Translations under genes and position numbers: made by a program | Shown: positions 43,104 to 53,111 of the stretch, piece after piece | Layout: each line of letters opens with the position of its first letter | Numbering within the stretch: position 1 is the first letter of the stretch | Source of the DNA: Peribacillus kribbensis DSM 17871 | Lineage (GTDB): Bacteria; Bacillota; Bacilli; Bacillales; DSM-1321 | NCBI RefSeq assembly: GCF_000430765.1 | Contig: NZ_AUMQ01000022.1 | Location: 186,001 to 250,000, forward strand | Length of the DNA stretch: 64,000 nucleotides | Reading direction: 5' to 3' | The notes under the pieces: generated by a model | Told to the model about the DNA's origin: nothing | The model's input: only the letters and a program-made list of their open reading frames with translations | Database searches by the model: none

Positions 43104-45347
43104 CTACTTGATATTTGTGTAAACGGCAGAAAGCTGGTCAAAATACAGCGTGCCTTTATTTTTATTTTTGCCATTGGTTTCTGCGGCATAAATCTGATTC
43201 AATTTGATTGGACCAGGGGAGCTGGCAGGAATATTTGCGTATACGTACTTCCAGCCCTTCCAATCAAGTTTTCCCTGGGCTGTAAAATCAGTAACAAATG
43301 ATTTTCCTTTCCCATCGGTAAATGAAGCCCTGAGCCAGTGTTTTCCGGAATCACCATACACCCACAGCCCAAGCTTGATCGGCTTGCCGCTGATCGTCCT
43401 GCCGGCTTTTCCGTATTGATCCTTGAAATTCACGTAAGCAGTGGAAGTGCCGCTCATTCCAGTAAAATCATAGGAGAGTGACAGGGCATGCGTACCTTCG
43501 CGGACCGGATTCGGCCTGCTTGATAAAGCCAGAATGGCAGGCTTTGCTTTAACTGCTGAACCAGTTAGGGAATTCACATCCTCAAAGCCTTCGATGATGA
43601 CTGGAGGTTTACCAATATTGACAGCTGCATCGGCCTTTGCTTTCCCAAACACCGCGGTCACTTTACCAGATGTCACACTGCTCCCTGCTGTCAGCGTTCC
43701 ATTCCGGTCCACTTTTCCAACGTTCCCACTGGTTCCCCATTTTATTAGTCCAGGAGAAAGATAGACTTCCCTTCCTCCCTTATCAAAGCCCCTGACAGTA
43801 AAGGCTTGTCTGCTTCCAGGGAGAACAGAGGTTGACTTAGGGGATAGAGATAAGGAACCCATATCCGTTACCACTTCCACATTAATCGTTTTGGATACAG
43901 TGCCTGATTTCACTATGATCCTTCCCTTTGCTGGCTTGGACCCTGCTGTAAAGACGCCGCTTGTACCGATCTTCCCGATGGAAGAATCAGCAGACCATTT
44001 CAGGCTCTTCGTATTGACTGTAACTCCATTATAATATTGATCCTGCCCTTTTAGTGGAATTCCCTTGCTGGCTTTAGCCAGAATTTTTATTGAATCCCCG
44101 AGTGGCGAAACAAAAGATGACAGCTGTGAAACAGGGGCGGTGGATACAATCATCAGCGCATTGGATACAGAGCGTTCAAATCCGTCTGAAGGATGGTTCA
44201 GTATGGAAAGAGACTGATTTCCTGGCTCTCTTGCGGCATATGTAGTCGAGCCTCCCCCATCCATATTGATGGCTGTATCCATGCCTTTTTTGGAGAGATA
44301 TCCTGCACCTTCAGCAATGGTCACCCCATCGCTGAAGCCTGGCTGCCGCCCGTCAAACGTTGTTATGTATAACTTTCCATCTTTGGCGGCGATCATGGTC
44401 CTTGGAGCACGTTCGGAGTTTTCACTGCCCGCTGACTCTGTAACTCTTCCATCCTTGATAATTAACTCACTTCCTGAAACGGCATGGACGGCACGATCCA
44501 TTCCACCGTCAAAATTCAGCTGGAACTGAATCTCTTTACCTGTTTCAAGGTGATCTATGAGCCAGGAAGCCTGTGTCCCTGAACCAGCAAGCACCCACTT
44601 TCCTGCCGGAATGCTTGAGTTACGCTCAAAGCTCCAGCTCTCCACGGTGGCGCTGAGTGTCTGATCGATGGCAAGGCGGTCTTCTTTTGGCTGCAGCACG
44701 AACTCTACTTCATCGCCTGAAGTTTTCGTGGACGGACCGTACCTCGATGTAAACAAGAAGAGGCTGTTTTTCTGTGTATCTTTATTCCTCCCCCTGTTAA
44801 TGCCGGTCAGGGTTTTAAATCCCGCCTCGCCGGGCAGCTGGATTTTCCCTGTCATTTTTACTTGTTCCTTGATTTCAGCACGTCTGTCCTCCATAATCCC
44901 AAGAACGCCTTTTGAAGTCACGCCTGAAGAGATGACTTCACCCGCGGAAATTTGAAGGCCGGTCGGCTGCCCCGTATAGGGTGCAGCCGTTTTATAGAAA
45001 CCTCCGTTAAATCCAGCAATGACCCTGTAGCCGTTTTTGTCGATTGATTTGGCCTGATTCCTGACCGTATCAACCGAAAGGACTTTTCCACCTCCAGATG
45101 TGACCTCCATTTTGATGAAGGGATTGTCAGGATCTACTTCAAGAGTATTAATGGACTCTATATTGTTCTTGCCCTTGAGGCTGTATGAGGTATGGGCCAC
45201 ACTTGGGCCGACCATATAATGGTTTATTTGCTGGACAGTAAAGGCAGATAAATCCAATGCCTGTGCACTGCCTGCCGAAGAAACAAACAGTGATCCTACT
45301 AATAATAAACCTGTTAATCTTGTAAAAAAGTTTCTAAACACTTTCAT
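43104..45347 (-). CDS. Secreted phosphodiester glycosidase family protein
   Basis: Exported protein of 747 residues. Residues 1-31 are a signal peptide ending around SAQALD. The NAGPA/DUF2233 domain (about 80-405) ends with the hallmark AINMDGGGSTTYAAREPG. Two or three Big-type Ig repeats follow (about 420-590; SLSLSPKSTSVLPGSRQAFTVRGFDKGG). The C-terminal ~140 residues look like a carbohydrate-binding beta-sandwich. Relatives uncap phosphodiester-linked GlcNAc, so a role in teichoic acid or glycan turnover is possible. No sorting motif is seen. It is monocistronic. Confidence 0.85.
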   Translation of the reverse strand: MKVFRNFFTRLTGLLLVGSLFVSSAGSAQALDLSAFTVQQINHYMVGPSVAHTSYSLKGKNNIESINTLEVDPDNPFIKMEVTSGGGKVLSVDTVRNQAKSIDKNGYRVIAGFNGGFYKTAAPYTGQPTGLQISAGEVISSGVTSKGVLGIMEDRRAEIKEQVKMTGKIQLPGEAGFKTLTGINRGRNKDTQKNSLFLFTSRYGPSTKTSGDEVEFVLQPKEDRLAIDQTLSATVESWSFERNSSIPAGKWVLAGSGTQASWLIDHLETGKEIQFQLNFDGGMDRAVHAVSGSELIIKDGRVTESAGSENSERAPRTMIAAKDGKLYITTFDGRQPGFSDGVTIAEGAGYLSKKGMDTAINMDGGGSTTYAAREPGNQSLSILNHPSDGFERSVSNALMIVSTAPVSQLSSFVSPLGDSIKILAKASKGIPLKGQDQYYNGVTVNTKSLKWSADSSIGKIGTSGVFTAGSKPAKGRIIVKSGTVSKTINVEVVTDMGSLSLSPKSTSVLPGSRQAFTVRGFDKGGREVYLSPGLIKWGTSGNVGKVDRNGTLTAGSSVTSGKVTAVFGKAKADAAVNIGKPPVIIEGFEDVNSLTGSAVKAKPAILALSSRPNPVREGTHALSLSYDFTGMSGTSTAYVNFKDQYGKAGRTISGKPIKLGLWVYGDSGKHWLRASFTDGKGKSFVTDFTAQGKLDWKGWKYVYANIPASSPGPIKLNQIYAAETNGKNKNKGTLYFDQLSAVYTNIK

Positions 45348-45535
45348 GATGACTGCATCTTCTCCTCTGGATTATACTTAATTCTTAGTTTAATAGATAA
45401 TTTTACCATATTAACCATTTTCTTTATATATTTATTTGACATAAAATCTTGATAAGAGGGCTATCAAAATGGAAGGAATAAGAATTTTATTTCAAGCCAA
45501 AAAATAGTGGTTATTTTTCTTGTTAATCAAACACA

Positions 45536-45572
45536 ACAAACCCCTCATTTTGTCGATGAGGGGTTTGTTAAG
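45536..45572. terminator. Terminator of the dpp-ykf operon
   Basis: AACAAACCCCTCAT/ATGAGGGGTTTGTT near-perfect stem just past the serine hydrolase stop codon. Confidence 0.85.
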
Positions 45573-45574
45573 CT

Positions 45575-46360
45575 TTATCTTTTTGTCAGATCATCATATA
45601 TTATTTTACCTATATTGCTGATGATCTTTTTTCCTTTTATTTTATTACGGAGACCTTCTATTAAAATAGCGGCATAAGCTGTCCGGTCTTTAAATCGGAT
45701 AATCGCGCAATCATGCTCCACACCCGGCAGCTCGCCTGTCTTATTTGCAGCCCTTACCCGATTGAGGTCCATAAGGGCAGGCAGCTTATCCTGGAATTGC
45801 TGCTTTTCCAAAATAGAGAGGATCTCATTTCTGCTTTCCTCCGACAAATAATGTCCTGCTGTAATGGCCTTCAGGCACAGGAGCATATCTCCCGCTGAGG
45901 TATAATTGTTTCTTCCTTCTGTGATAGCAGCCCAATCCATCATCTTTCTGCCGAGCAGCGTCTGTGACAACCCCAGCTCATCTATAGTCCTATTTATGGC
46001 CCGCATGCCAAGGAGATCAATGCAGATATTCGCCGCGGTATTGTCAGAAACAATAATCATTAGTGTTAATAAATCCTTGACGGTCAGCGTGATCCCATCG
46101 GAAAGCGCCTGAATGACCCCTGCTCCCCCCGCCCTGCTGGAAGCAGGAACTTGTATAGGACGATCAAGATGTAACGATCCCCTTTCACTTTCCCGATACG
46201 CTGTGAGCAGGATCGGAATCTTAATCAAGCTCGCTGAAGGCATCCTGAGAGAAACATTATGTTCAAATAGCTGCCCATCAATTTCAACGGCTGCACTGAT
46301 CCGTCCATTTTCGGTCTGCAGCACCTTATGTAAGTCTTCAAACCATGCAGCACGCATCAT
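45575..46360 (-). CDS. Class A beta-lactamase-fold serine hydrolase, cytoplasmic
   Basis: Penicillin-recognising enzyme-fold protein of 261 residues with all three motifs: SLIK (S-x-x-K) near residue 43, VSDN near 104 and KTG near 207. It has no signal peptide, so unlike a true beta-lactamase it should stay in the cytoplasm. It begins 10 bases after ykfD at ATG-ATG behind GGGGGAAG, as the last gene of the murein-peptide recycling operon. I infer activity on an imported murein peptide or an amide derived from it; a penicillin target is unlikely at this location. Confidence 0.85.
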   Translation of the reverse strand: MMRAAWFEDLHKVLQTENGRISAAVEIDGQLFEHNVSLRMPSASLIKIPILLTAYRESERGSLHLDRPIQVPASSRAGGAGVIQALSDGITLTVKDLLTLMIIVSDNTAANICIDLLGMRAINRTIDELGLSQTLLGRKMMDWAAITEGRNNYTSAGDMLLCLKAITAGHYLSEESRNEILSILEKQQFQDKLPALMDLNRVRAANKTGELPGVEHDCAIIRFKDRTAYAAILIEGLRNKIKGKKIISNIGKIIYDDLTKR

Positions 46361-46369
46361 GCTTCCCCC

Positions 46370-47380
46370 TTACTTTGCAGCGGCTGTTTGATCATACTCT
46401 TTCCCGTCCATGACTTCTTTATTGTATAAATGGCAGGCAACAAAATGACTGTCTTCCGCCTCCTGCCAAACCGGCTTCTTCTGGGAACAGACGTCCATGG
46501 CATGCGGGCATCTTGTACGGAAAACACAGCCGCTTGGCGGGTTTATCGGACTTGGAAGATCCCCCTTTAGTATGACCCTCTCCCTTGCATCCTCAATGTC
46601 CGGATCAGGGATGGGGATGGCTGACAACAGAGCCTGTGTATATGGGTGTAGCGGAGACTTATACAGCTGGCTGCTTGTGGTCAGTTCCACCATATTGCCT
46701 AAATACATAACTGCAATCCGGTCGCTGATCTGTTTTACCATGGAAAGGTCGTGGGCAATAAATAAATAAGTGAGGCCTTTTTCCTTTTGCAGCCTCATCA
46801 GCAGATTCACCACCTGGGCCTGCACCGATACATCAAGGGCCGAAATCGGTTCGTCCGCTATGATGAATTCCGGGTCCAGGGCAAGGGCCCTTGCTATTCC
46901 AATCCGCTGCCTCTGTCCGCCGCTGAACTCATGGGGATATCTGTTCGCATGATCACGGTTCAATCCCACGTCCTCTAAAAGCTGATAAACCCTCTTCTGC
47001 CGGTCCTTTTTGCTGCGGTACAATTTATGCACTTCCATCGGTTCAGAAATAATCTCCATGACTGTAGAGCGGGGGTTAAGGGAGGCATAAGGATCCTGGA
47101 ATATCATCTGCATTTTGCGGTGAAACGAAAACTTTTCTTTATCCTTTAAGGCATGAATATCCTGGTTATTAAACACAACCTCACCCGCTGTCCGGTCATA
47201 CAGGCCCATGATCGTTCTTCCCGCTGTAGACTTTCCGCAGCCGGACTCTCCTACAATTCCAAATGTCTCTCCCTTATGAATTTTGAAAGAAACATCATCA
47301 ACAGCCTTCAACACTTCATTTTTGCCAAGATTAAAGTATTTTTTCAGATTATTAACTTCTAAGAGCACCTGCTGTTTCAT
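46370..47380 (-). CDS. ykfD: Peptide ABC transporter ATP-binding protein YkfD (DppF-like)
   Basis: Second ATPase of the dpp system, 336 residues. Walker A GESGCGKS is near 44-51, the signature is FSGGQRQRIGIARAL, and Walker B is FIIADEP. The C-terminal CVFRTRCPHAMDVCSQKKP stretch is the OppF/DppF type. It follows ykfC by about 17 bases. In B. subtilis the corresponding ykfD also closes the ykf cluster and is thought to serve DppBCDE. Confidence 0.9.
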   Translation of the reverse strand: MKQQVLLEVNNLKKYFNLGKNEVLKAVDDVSFKIHKGETFGIVGESGCGKSTAGRTIMGLYDRTAGEVVFNNQDIHALKDKEKFSFHRKMQMIFQDPYASLNPRSTVMEIISEPMEVHKLYRSKKDRQKRVYQLLEDVGLNRDHANRYPHEFSGGQRQRIGIARALALDPEFIIADEPISALDVSVQAQVVNLLMRLQKEKGLTYLFIAHDLSMVKQISDRIAVMYLGNMVELTTSSQLYKSPLHPYTQALLSAIPIPDPDIEDARERVILKGDLPSPINPPSGCVFRTRCPHAMDVCSQKKPVWQEAEDSHFVACHLYNKEVMDGKEYDQTAAAK

Positions 47381-47397
47381 GACTTACCCCTCTCTTC

Positions 47398-48297
47398 TTA
47401 TGCTCCGTATCTTCTTGCAGCACATAATTCAATTTTATATAAAGTACCTTCCAGAGGTATAATCTCAATGCTTTTGCCTGTCTTAGGTGAATGCAGCAGC
47501 TTTCCATCTCCATAATAGATTCCTACATGATGGACAGCCCCCTTTCCTTCCTCATAAGCAAAATAGAGCAAGTCTCCAGGCTGAAGCTGATCCAGTTCAA
47601 CTGCCCTTCCATCTTCCAGCTGATCATGGGCATCCCGGGAAATCCTGTAGCCATTTGCCTTCGCCATCGTATAACTGAATCCTGAACAGTCATAGCCAAA
47701 GCTTGAGACTCCTCCCCAAAGATAAGGAAGCCCTACAAACTGCTCTCCTGCAGCCGCGATACCTGCTCCATTTCCTTTAGGAATGGAAGCTGGATTCGGA
47801 TAAATCTCCGCATCTCTCCTGGACAGCCAGCCATATCCTTCTGGCGTCTGAACCTTTATTCGATCCTCTTCCTGTGATAAAACAGGCAGGATGGTCTGGA
47901 AGCACAATACCAAAGCAGCTTCTCCATCTAAAACAAGCTCTGCTTTTTTGCTTGTAACGACAGCAATCTCACCTTCAAGGTTAAATCCATTGCTATCTGC
48001 AAGCTGAGCGGAAGGGATCCATCCGGGATATCCGCGTGTATCCTTCGAGGAAGGCTGACTGTGGCAGATGACATGTGCCCACCCCTCCTTTTCCTCGATA
48101 ACAAGAACTTCCTCGCCAAACAGCACCTGAGTTTGAACTAGATTCGAATTGCATAGGTCCAGGCTCTTTTCGTAGGAAAGTCCGTTTATCCATTTGGTTA
48201 TATCCGGATTCCCTCCAATCGCCTCTTTATCTATGTCTCTGGCAGAATCAAAATGAGTCCATACGGTCGCAACCGATGTATTTATAAGCCTTTTCAC
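47398..48297 (-). CDS. ykfC: Gamma-D-glutamyl-L-diamino acid endopeptidase (NlpC/P60)
   Basis: Cytoplasmic cysteine peptidase of 299 residues that splits imported murein tripeptide at D-Glu/diaminopimelate. Two bacterial SH3-like regions occupy the first ~170 residues. The NlpC/P60 catalytic cysteine is in SFGYDCSGFSYTMAKANGY near 205, with His in AVHHVGIYYGDGKLLHSP near 260-275. There is no signal peptide, as in B. subtilis YkfC. It starts with GTG and overlaps ykfB by GTGA. Confidence 0.92.
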   Translation of the reverse strand: MKRLINTSVATVWTHFDSARDIDKEAIGGNPDITKWINGLSYEKSLDLCNSNLVQTQVLFGEEVLVIEEKEGWAHVICHSQPSSKDTRGYPGWIPSAQLADSNGFNLEGEIAVVTSKKAELVLDGEAALVLCFQTILPVLSQEEDRIKVQTPEGYGWLSRRDAEIYPNPASIPKGNGAGIAAAGEQFVGLPYLWGGVSSFGYDCSGFSYTMAKANGYRISRDAHDQLEDGRAVELDQLQPGDLLYFAYEEGKGAVHHVGIYYGDGKLLHSPKTGKSIEIIPLEGTLYKIELCAARRYGA

Positions 48298-49391
48298 GAT
48301 TTACTCCCCTTTTCATCCTGATTGACGACTGTAATCCCAAGCCCTGTGCGCTCTGCAAAGGTGATTTTCCGTCCGCTATAGTGTATTCCACCCTGAATGA
48401 TCTCTTTGGCAAGCATAAGAGGGGCATCAAAATCAAATCTCGTAATATTCTTTTTGGCTGCGGCAAAGTGGGCTGCAGCCGTGATGCCCAGCCGGGTTTC
48501 AATCATACTTCCAACCATGCACTCCACCCCGCATACTTCAGCAAGGGCATTTATTTTTTCGGCCTGATAAATGCCTCCAGCCTTCATCAGCTTAATATTG
48601 ATTAAATCAGCGCTTCTTGTTTGAAGCACTTCGAAGGCCTGCTTTGGAGTGAAAATGCTTTCATCGGCCATGATCAAGGTGTCCACACTGTCTGTCACCT
48701 GCTTTAATCCCTGAATATCAGAGGCATGGACAGGCTGCTCCACAAGTTCAATCCCCAGCCCTTCATCCTCCATTTTCCGGATAATCCTGACTGCCTCCTT
48801 AGGCGTCCAGCCCTGATTCGCATCCAGCCTGATTTTAATGCCGTCCCCGACCCGCCTCCGGATCTCCTTTATTCTCGCCAGATCGGTATCCACATCCTTA
48901 CCTACCTTGACCTTCAGGACATTAAATCCATCATTTATATATTTTTCTGCATCCTCCCCCATCTCCACGGGAGAATTTACACTGACCGTAAAATCAGTTT
49001 CAATTTCTGATTTAAAGCCCCCCAGATATTGATAGAGAGGAAGACCTGCGTGCTGGGATAGGCAGTCGTATACCGCCATATCCACCGCTGCTTTGGCACT
49101 TGAATTTCCGACAAGAATTGAATTCAATCCTTGAAAAACAGATTCATAATTCAGCAGATTCTGATCCGCAAGAAAGGGTTTTATAATCCCATTTACTGCC
49201 CCTTCAATGCTGTCTTTACTGTCTCCGGTTATGACGTGGGTGGGAGGTGCTTCTCCCCACCCCGTAATCCCATTGTCACAAGTCATTTTTACAATAATGG
49301 TTTCAGCAGTCTCCACGGTTCTAAGGGCCGTTTTAAACGGCTTTATAAGCGGTACCGCAGCCCGGAACGTCTCTAACGATGCTATTTTCAT
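48294..49391 (-). CDS. ykfB: L-Ala-D/L-Glu epimerase
   Basis: Enolase-superfamily epimerase (365 residues) converting L-Ala-D-Glu released from murein peptide to L-Ala-L-Glu, which ordinary peptidases can use. The KxK catalytic motif is in LKVKVGKD near 162, metal ligands are in RLDANQG, VEQPV and MADES, and the second catalytic Lys is in NIKLMKAGG near 268. It lies 24 bases after ykfA. Confidence 0.93.
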   Translation of the reverse strand: MKIASLETFRAAVPLIKPFKTALRTVETAETIIVKMTCDNGITGWGEAPPTHVITGDSKDSIEGAVNGIIKPFLADQNLLNYESVFQGLNSILVGNSSAKAAVDMAVYDCLSQHAGLPLYQYLGGFKSEIETDFTVSVNSPVEMGEDAEKYINDGFNVLKVKVGKDVDTDLARIKEIRRRVGDGIKIRLDANQGWTPKEAVRIIRKMEDEGLGIELVEQPVHASDIQGLKQVTDSVDTLIMADESIFTPKQAFEVLQTRSADLINIKLMKAGGIYQAEKINALAEVCGVECMVGSMIETRLGITAAAHFAAAKKNITRFDFDAPLMLAKEIIQGGIHYSGRKITFAERTGLGITVVNQDEKGSKS

Positions 49392-49415
49392 CCCTATACT
49401 CCCTTTCTAAAACAA

Positions 49416-50336
49416 TCATTGTACTCCGCTGTCCATTGCAAGGGTTTTGCTTCTTGTATCCAGGAAGGCAGGTACACCAAGCGGAACACCATAATGAGGG
49501 GAGCAATGACCGATTAAAAACCCTTTCAGCGCGGGCTTGTTTGCACGTTTGATATAAAAATCCAGCACCTCATCCAAGGACAGAGATTTCTCTCTTTGAG
49601 GTACACAATTATGAAAGTCCCCTACTACTATTCCAGCAGCAGCATCCAATTTGCCGGCCATATACAGCTGATTCAGCATTCTGTCCACGGCTCTTGGCTC
49701 TTCATTGACATCTTCAATCAATAGAAGCTTCCCTTTTGTATCAATTTCAAAAGCTGTACCAATCCCGCTTGCCAAAAGGGATAGATTTCCCCCTGTCAAA
49801 ATCCCTTTGGCTTCACCTTCGACAATCGTTTCAAGCGGGGCCATTTTCTCCGAATAGATAAATTCCGCTGGTTCAAACAGCTGCCTGAAAGCAGATTTAG
49901 AGATGTCATCAGCATCTTCCTTCCCAATATCAGAGGCAGGCATGGGACCATGGAAGGTTACTAGGCCGGTATTTTGATAGATGGCTGTATGCAGGAAAGT
50001 AATGTCACTATATCCCCAAAATATTTTAGGATGGTCCTTGATTAATCCGAAATCGATCGAAGAAGCCAGGCGTCCTGTGCCATATCCCCCGCATGCGCAG
50101 ATAATCCCTTTTATTTCAGGATCCAAGAAGCTGTTATGCAGGTCTTCAAGACGTTCTTCATCTGAGCCGGCTAAATATCCGTACTCCCTCTTCAGATTGC
50201 TTCCAAGCTTTACTTTTAATCCCATATGCTCAAGAATCGAAAGAGCTCTCTTTAGATTCGCAGAATCAGGAGGGCTGGCAGGGGCAATAATGCCGACGGT
50301 ATCACCTTTTTTTAGACGGACAGGCTTTGTAGACAT
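49416..50336 (-). CDS. ykfA: LD-carboxypeptidase (S66 family)
   Basis: Ser-Glu-His hydrolase of 306 residues from the ATG at 50336 (AAGGAAG site; the frame continues to 50423 without support). The catalytic serine lies in FWGYSDITFLH near 110, Glu in LLIEDVNEEPRAVDRML near 205 and His in IGHCSPHYGVPLG near 278. It trims the terminal D-Ala of murein tetrapeptides, or acts on related amides like MccF. It is the first ykf gene, after the dppE terminator. Confidence 0.9.
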   Translation of the reverse strand: MSTKPVRLKKGDTVGIIAPASPPDSANLKRALSILEHMGLKVKLGSNLKREYGYLAGSDEERLEDLHNSFLDPEIKGIICACGGYGTGRLASSIDFGLIKDHPKIFWGYSDITFLHTAIYQNTGLVTFHGPMPASDIGKEDADDISKSAFRQLFEPAEFIYSEKMAPLETIVEGEAKGILTGGNLSLLASGIGTAFEIDTKGKLLLIEDVNEEPRAVDRMLNQLYMAGKLDAAAGIVVGDFHNCVPQREKSLSLDEVLDFYIKRANKPALKGFLIGHCSPHYGVPLGVPAFLDTRSKTLAMDSGVQ

Positions 50337-50404
50337 AAAAAACACTTCCTTTTTTAGCTTTATAGGCGGTTTCAGTTCAGCGTAAAACGAGCGGAACAAA
50401 CGAT

Positions 50405-50440
50405 CTAAAAAAGGGATGTTCAAAAAACGAACATCCCCTT
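50405..50440 (-). terminator. Internal terminator between dppE and ykfA
   Basis: GGGATGTTC/GAACATCCC stem followed by TTTTTTAGATCG on the minus strand, 7-42 bases past the dppE stop and before the ykf genes. Confidence 0.88.
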
Positions 50441-50446
50441 TAAAGA

Positions 50447-52075
50447 CTACTCCTTATCTGCCCATTTTAATTCCAAATATCCCACCGGGTGGCGTACAAT
50501 GCCGGAAACCTTATCGCTTTGTAAATAAGGATTGTTATAGAAGTAAAGAGGGAAGATCGGCGCTTCATCCATAAGAAGCTTTTCAGCTTTGTACATGATT
50601 TCGAAGCGTTTCTTTTCATCTGATTCGTTTTTGGCATCTTTGATCAATTGATCATATTCTTTGCTGCTCCAGCCTGTGCGGTTCATCTTTAATCCAGTTG
50701 TGAAGTTTTCAAGGAAGTTGATCGGATCACTATAATCGGCAAGGAAGGAGCTCCTGGAAAGCTGGAATTTCAATGCGGTCTGTTCTTCTGTAAAGACTGC
50801 AGCCTCCATGTTTGCAAGCTTCACATCGATGCCAAGGTTCTTTTTATACATTTCCTGAAGCGCTTCTGCAATCGCCTTATGCACATCGCTGGTGCTGTAA
50901 GTCAGCGTTACTTCTGGAAGCTTGGTGTAGCCTTCTTCCTCCATTCCTTTTTTAAGGAGCTTCTTCGCTTCTTCAACATTGGTTTTAATCAGATCTCCGT
51001 TGGTCTTGCGGAAGTCGTTGCCGTCCGGATCCTTAAAGCCATATGACACAAAACCGTAAGCCGGCTTTTCTTTATGTTTGGTCACAAAGTCCACGATATC
51101 CTGCTGATTGGCAGCCAAAGCAAAGGCTTTCCTGATATTTTTATTTTGGAAAGGCTCCTTCGTCACGTTGAAACGGAAGAAGTAGGTACCGGCCTGTCCG
51201 GAGGTTTTAACCTTTCCTTCTTTCATCAATTCATCTGAGCTTTCAGCTGGTACGCTTGCTACATCAAGCTTTCCAGTCTTGTACATCTGATATTCGGTCG
51301 TTGTATCGTTTACGATATCCCAGTGTACTTTGTCCAGCTTGACTGTTTTTGCATCCCAGTAATTTTTATTCTTTTCCATCACAAAATTGCTGTCATGCTC
51401 CCAGGAAGTCAGCTTGAAAGGACCATTTCCCACAAAGGAATCTGCTTCGGCAAACCACTTAGGGTTCGCTTTTGCGACTTTTTCATTGATCGGGAAGAAG
51501 CAAGGATTTGTAATGACGCTTAAAAAGTAGGCCTGCGGGCTTGTGAGCGTAACCTGGAATGTTTTTTCGTCAACCGCTTTAATATTGACACCGTCCGCAC
51601 TTCCCTTTCCTGTGTTATAAGCTTCGGCGCCTTCTACAAAGTACGCGAGGAAGGATGCCGGTGAAGCCGTTTTAGGATCTAAAAGGTGAAGCCAGGAATA
51701 TACAAAGTCCTGTGCGGTAACGTTATCGCCATTTGACCATTTTGCATCTTTGCGGATATGGAAAGTATACACCTTTCCATCATCAGAAACATCCCAGCTT
51801 TCAGCAGTTGCCGGCTTGGGCTCATTTGTTTTATCCAGGCGGGTGAGGCCTTCCATCAGGTTATTAAGGGCACTCCAGGAAACGGAGTCAAATCCTACTG
51901 GAGGATCGAAAGAGGTAGGCTCTGTACCATTGTTCAGATACAAAACCTTCTCGCTGCCTTTTTTGCCCTTGTCTTTTTCGCCGGACGAATCAGTGCCCGC
52001 ATTTTCCTTGGCGGTACAGGCAGCCAGACTGAACACTAATAGTGCTGCCATAAATAATGTTAGGATCTTTTTCAA
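50447..52075 (-). CDS. dppE: Murein tripeptide/dipeptide-binding lipoprotein DppE
   Basis: Extracellular SBP family 5 protein of 542 residues. Lipobox LAAC places the lipidated cysteine at 20, followed by a Gly/Ser/Lys-rich linker. The OppA-like pattern [13 protein letters not shown] and [22 protein letters not shown] is present. It delivers peptides to DppBC. Placement between dppD and the ykf enzymes supports a murein-peptide specificity, by analogy with B. subtilis. Confidence 0.92.
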   Translation of the reverse strand: MKKILTLFMAALLVFSLAACTAKENAGTDSSGEKDKGKKGSEKVLYLNNGTEPTSFDPPVGFDSVSWSALNNLMEGLTRLDKTNEPKPATAESWDVSDDGKVYTFHIRKDAKWSNGDNVTAQDFVYSWLHLLDPKTASPASFLAYFVEGAEAYNTGKGSADGVNIKAVDEKTFQVTLTSPQAYFLSVITNPCFFPINEKVAKANPKWFAEADSFVGNGPFKLTSWEHDSNFVMEKNKNYWDAKTVKLDKVHWDIVNDTTTEYQMYKTGKLDVASVPAESSDELMKEGKVKTSGQAGTYFFRFNVTKEPFQNKNIRKAFALAANQQDIVDFVTKHKEKPAYGFVSYGFKDPDGNDFRKTNGDLIKTNVEEAKKLLKKGMEEEGYTKLPEVTLTYSTSDVHKAIAEALQEMYKKNLGIDVKLANMEAAVFTEEQTALKFQLSRSSFLADYSDPINFLENFTTGLKMNRTGWSSKEYDQLIKDAKNESDEKKRFEIMYKAEKLLMDEAPIFPLYFYNNPYLQSDKVSGIVRHPVGYLELKWADKE

Positions 52076-52108
52076 ACCTTTTCCCCCTCAATTTTTAATA
52101 TGTATGTT

Positions 52109-53107
52109 TTATATCCTTGCTGCCATCTTTTTGGGCGCCCTTTCATCCTGCAGCCAGCAGTCTACCTGGTGTATGCTTGTGAGCCGGGTTTTGTTAGGGT
52201 AGACCCTGGAGCATACCTCCATCGCATGTTCACACCTGGCGGCAAAAGGACAGCCGGCAGGAGGAGAAAACAAGTCCGGAGGAGAGCCGTCAATCGGAAG
52301 AAGCTCTGCATCATCGGCATCCAGCCGCGGAACCGATCGCAGCAGCCCTCTTGTATAGGGGTGCTGCGGATTATAGAAGATCTCCCTTCGGCTTCCGGTT
52401 TCAACAATTTTCCCCGCATACATTACGGCAATCCGGTCTGCAACCTGGGCGACAACCCCTAAATCGTGAGTGATCAGGATAATGGAAACACCCGTCTTTT
52501 CCTGTATATCCCGGAACAGTTCCAGAATCTGTGCTTGAATGGTTACGTCAAGTGCCGTTGTCGGTTCATCGGCAATCAGCACCTCAGGCTGACAGACCAG
52601 CGCCATGGCAATCACGATTCTCTGCCTCATTCCACCCGAGAACTGGTGGGGATACTGCTTCATTCGGACTGCCGCGCTTGGAATTCCCACAAGCTCCATC
52701 ATTTCAAGGGCTGCTTTTCTGCCTTCTGCCTGGCCGATGTTTTTATGCTGCCTGATTCCTTCGATGATTTGTTCCCCGACCGAAAGGGTCGGATTCAAAG
52801 CGGTCATCGGATCCTGGAAGATCATTGAAATATCCGCCCCGCGGATTTTTCTCATTTCCGTCTCAGAAACGTTTGTAAGATTTCTTCCTTTAAATAGGAT
52901 TTCTCCTTGTGTAATTTTACCGGGAGGGCTGGGAATCAGCCGCATAATGCTTTGAGAGGTGACGCTCTTCCCGCAGCCGGATTCCCCGACAATGGCAAGA
53001 GTTTCTCCTTTATGAAGATCAAATGTTACACCCCTGACAGCTTTCACATCACCGCCATATGTACTAAATGAAACATGAAGATCTTTAATTTCAAGAACTT
53101 TTTCCAT
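52109..53107 (-). CDS. dppD: Dipeptide ABC transporter ATPase DppD
   Basis: ATPase of 332 residues with Walker A GESGCGKS near 41-48, signature FSGGMRQRIVIAMAL and Walker B LIADEP. The C-terminal CPFAARCEHAMEVCSRVYP cysteine segment marks the DppD/OppD group. The ATG at 53107 follows GAGGAGGT. Four bases separate it from dppC. It is a paralogue of the ATPase at the left edge of this window. Confidence 0.93.
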   Translation of the reverse strand: MEKVLEIKDLHVSFSTYGGDVKAVRGVTFDLHKGETLAIVGESGCGKSVTSQSIMRLIPSPPGKITQGEILFKGRNLTNVSETEMRKIRGADISMIFQDPMTALNPTLSVGEQIIEGIRQHKNIGQAEGRKAALEMMELVGIPSAAVRMKQYPHQFSGGMRQRIVIAMALVCQPEVLIADEPTTALDVTIQAQILELFRDIQEKTGVSIILITHDLGVVAQVADRIAVMYAGKIVETGSRREIFYNPQHPYTRGLLRSVPRLDADDAELLPIDGSPPDLFSPPAGCPFAARCEHAMEVCSRVYPNKTRLTSIHQVDCWLQDERAPKKMAARI

Positions 53108-53111
53108 GATG

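Noticed and set aside
45575-46360. Annotation as an antibiotic-resistance beta-lactamase
   Set aside because: No signal peptide or lipobox, and it is the last gene of a cytoplasmic murein-peptide pathway. Resistance is not supported.
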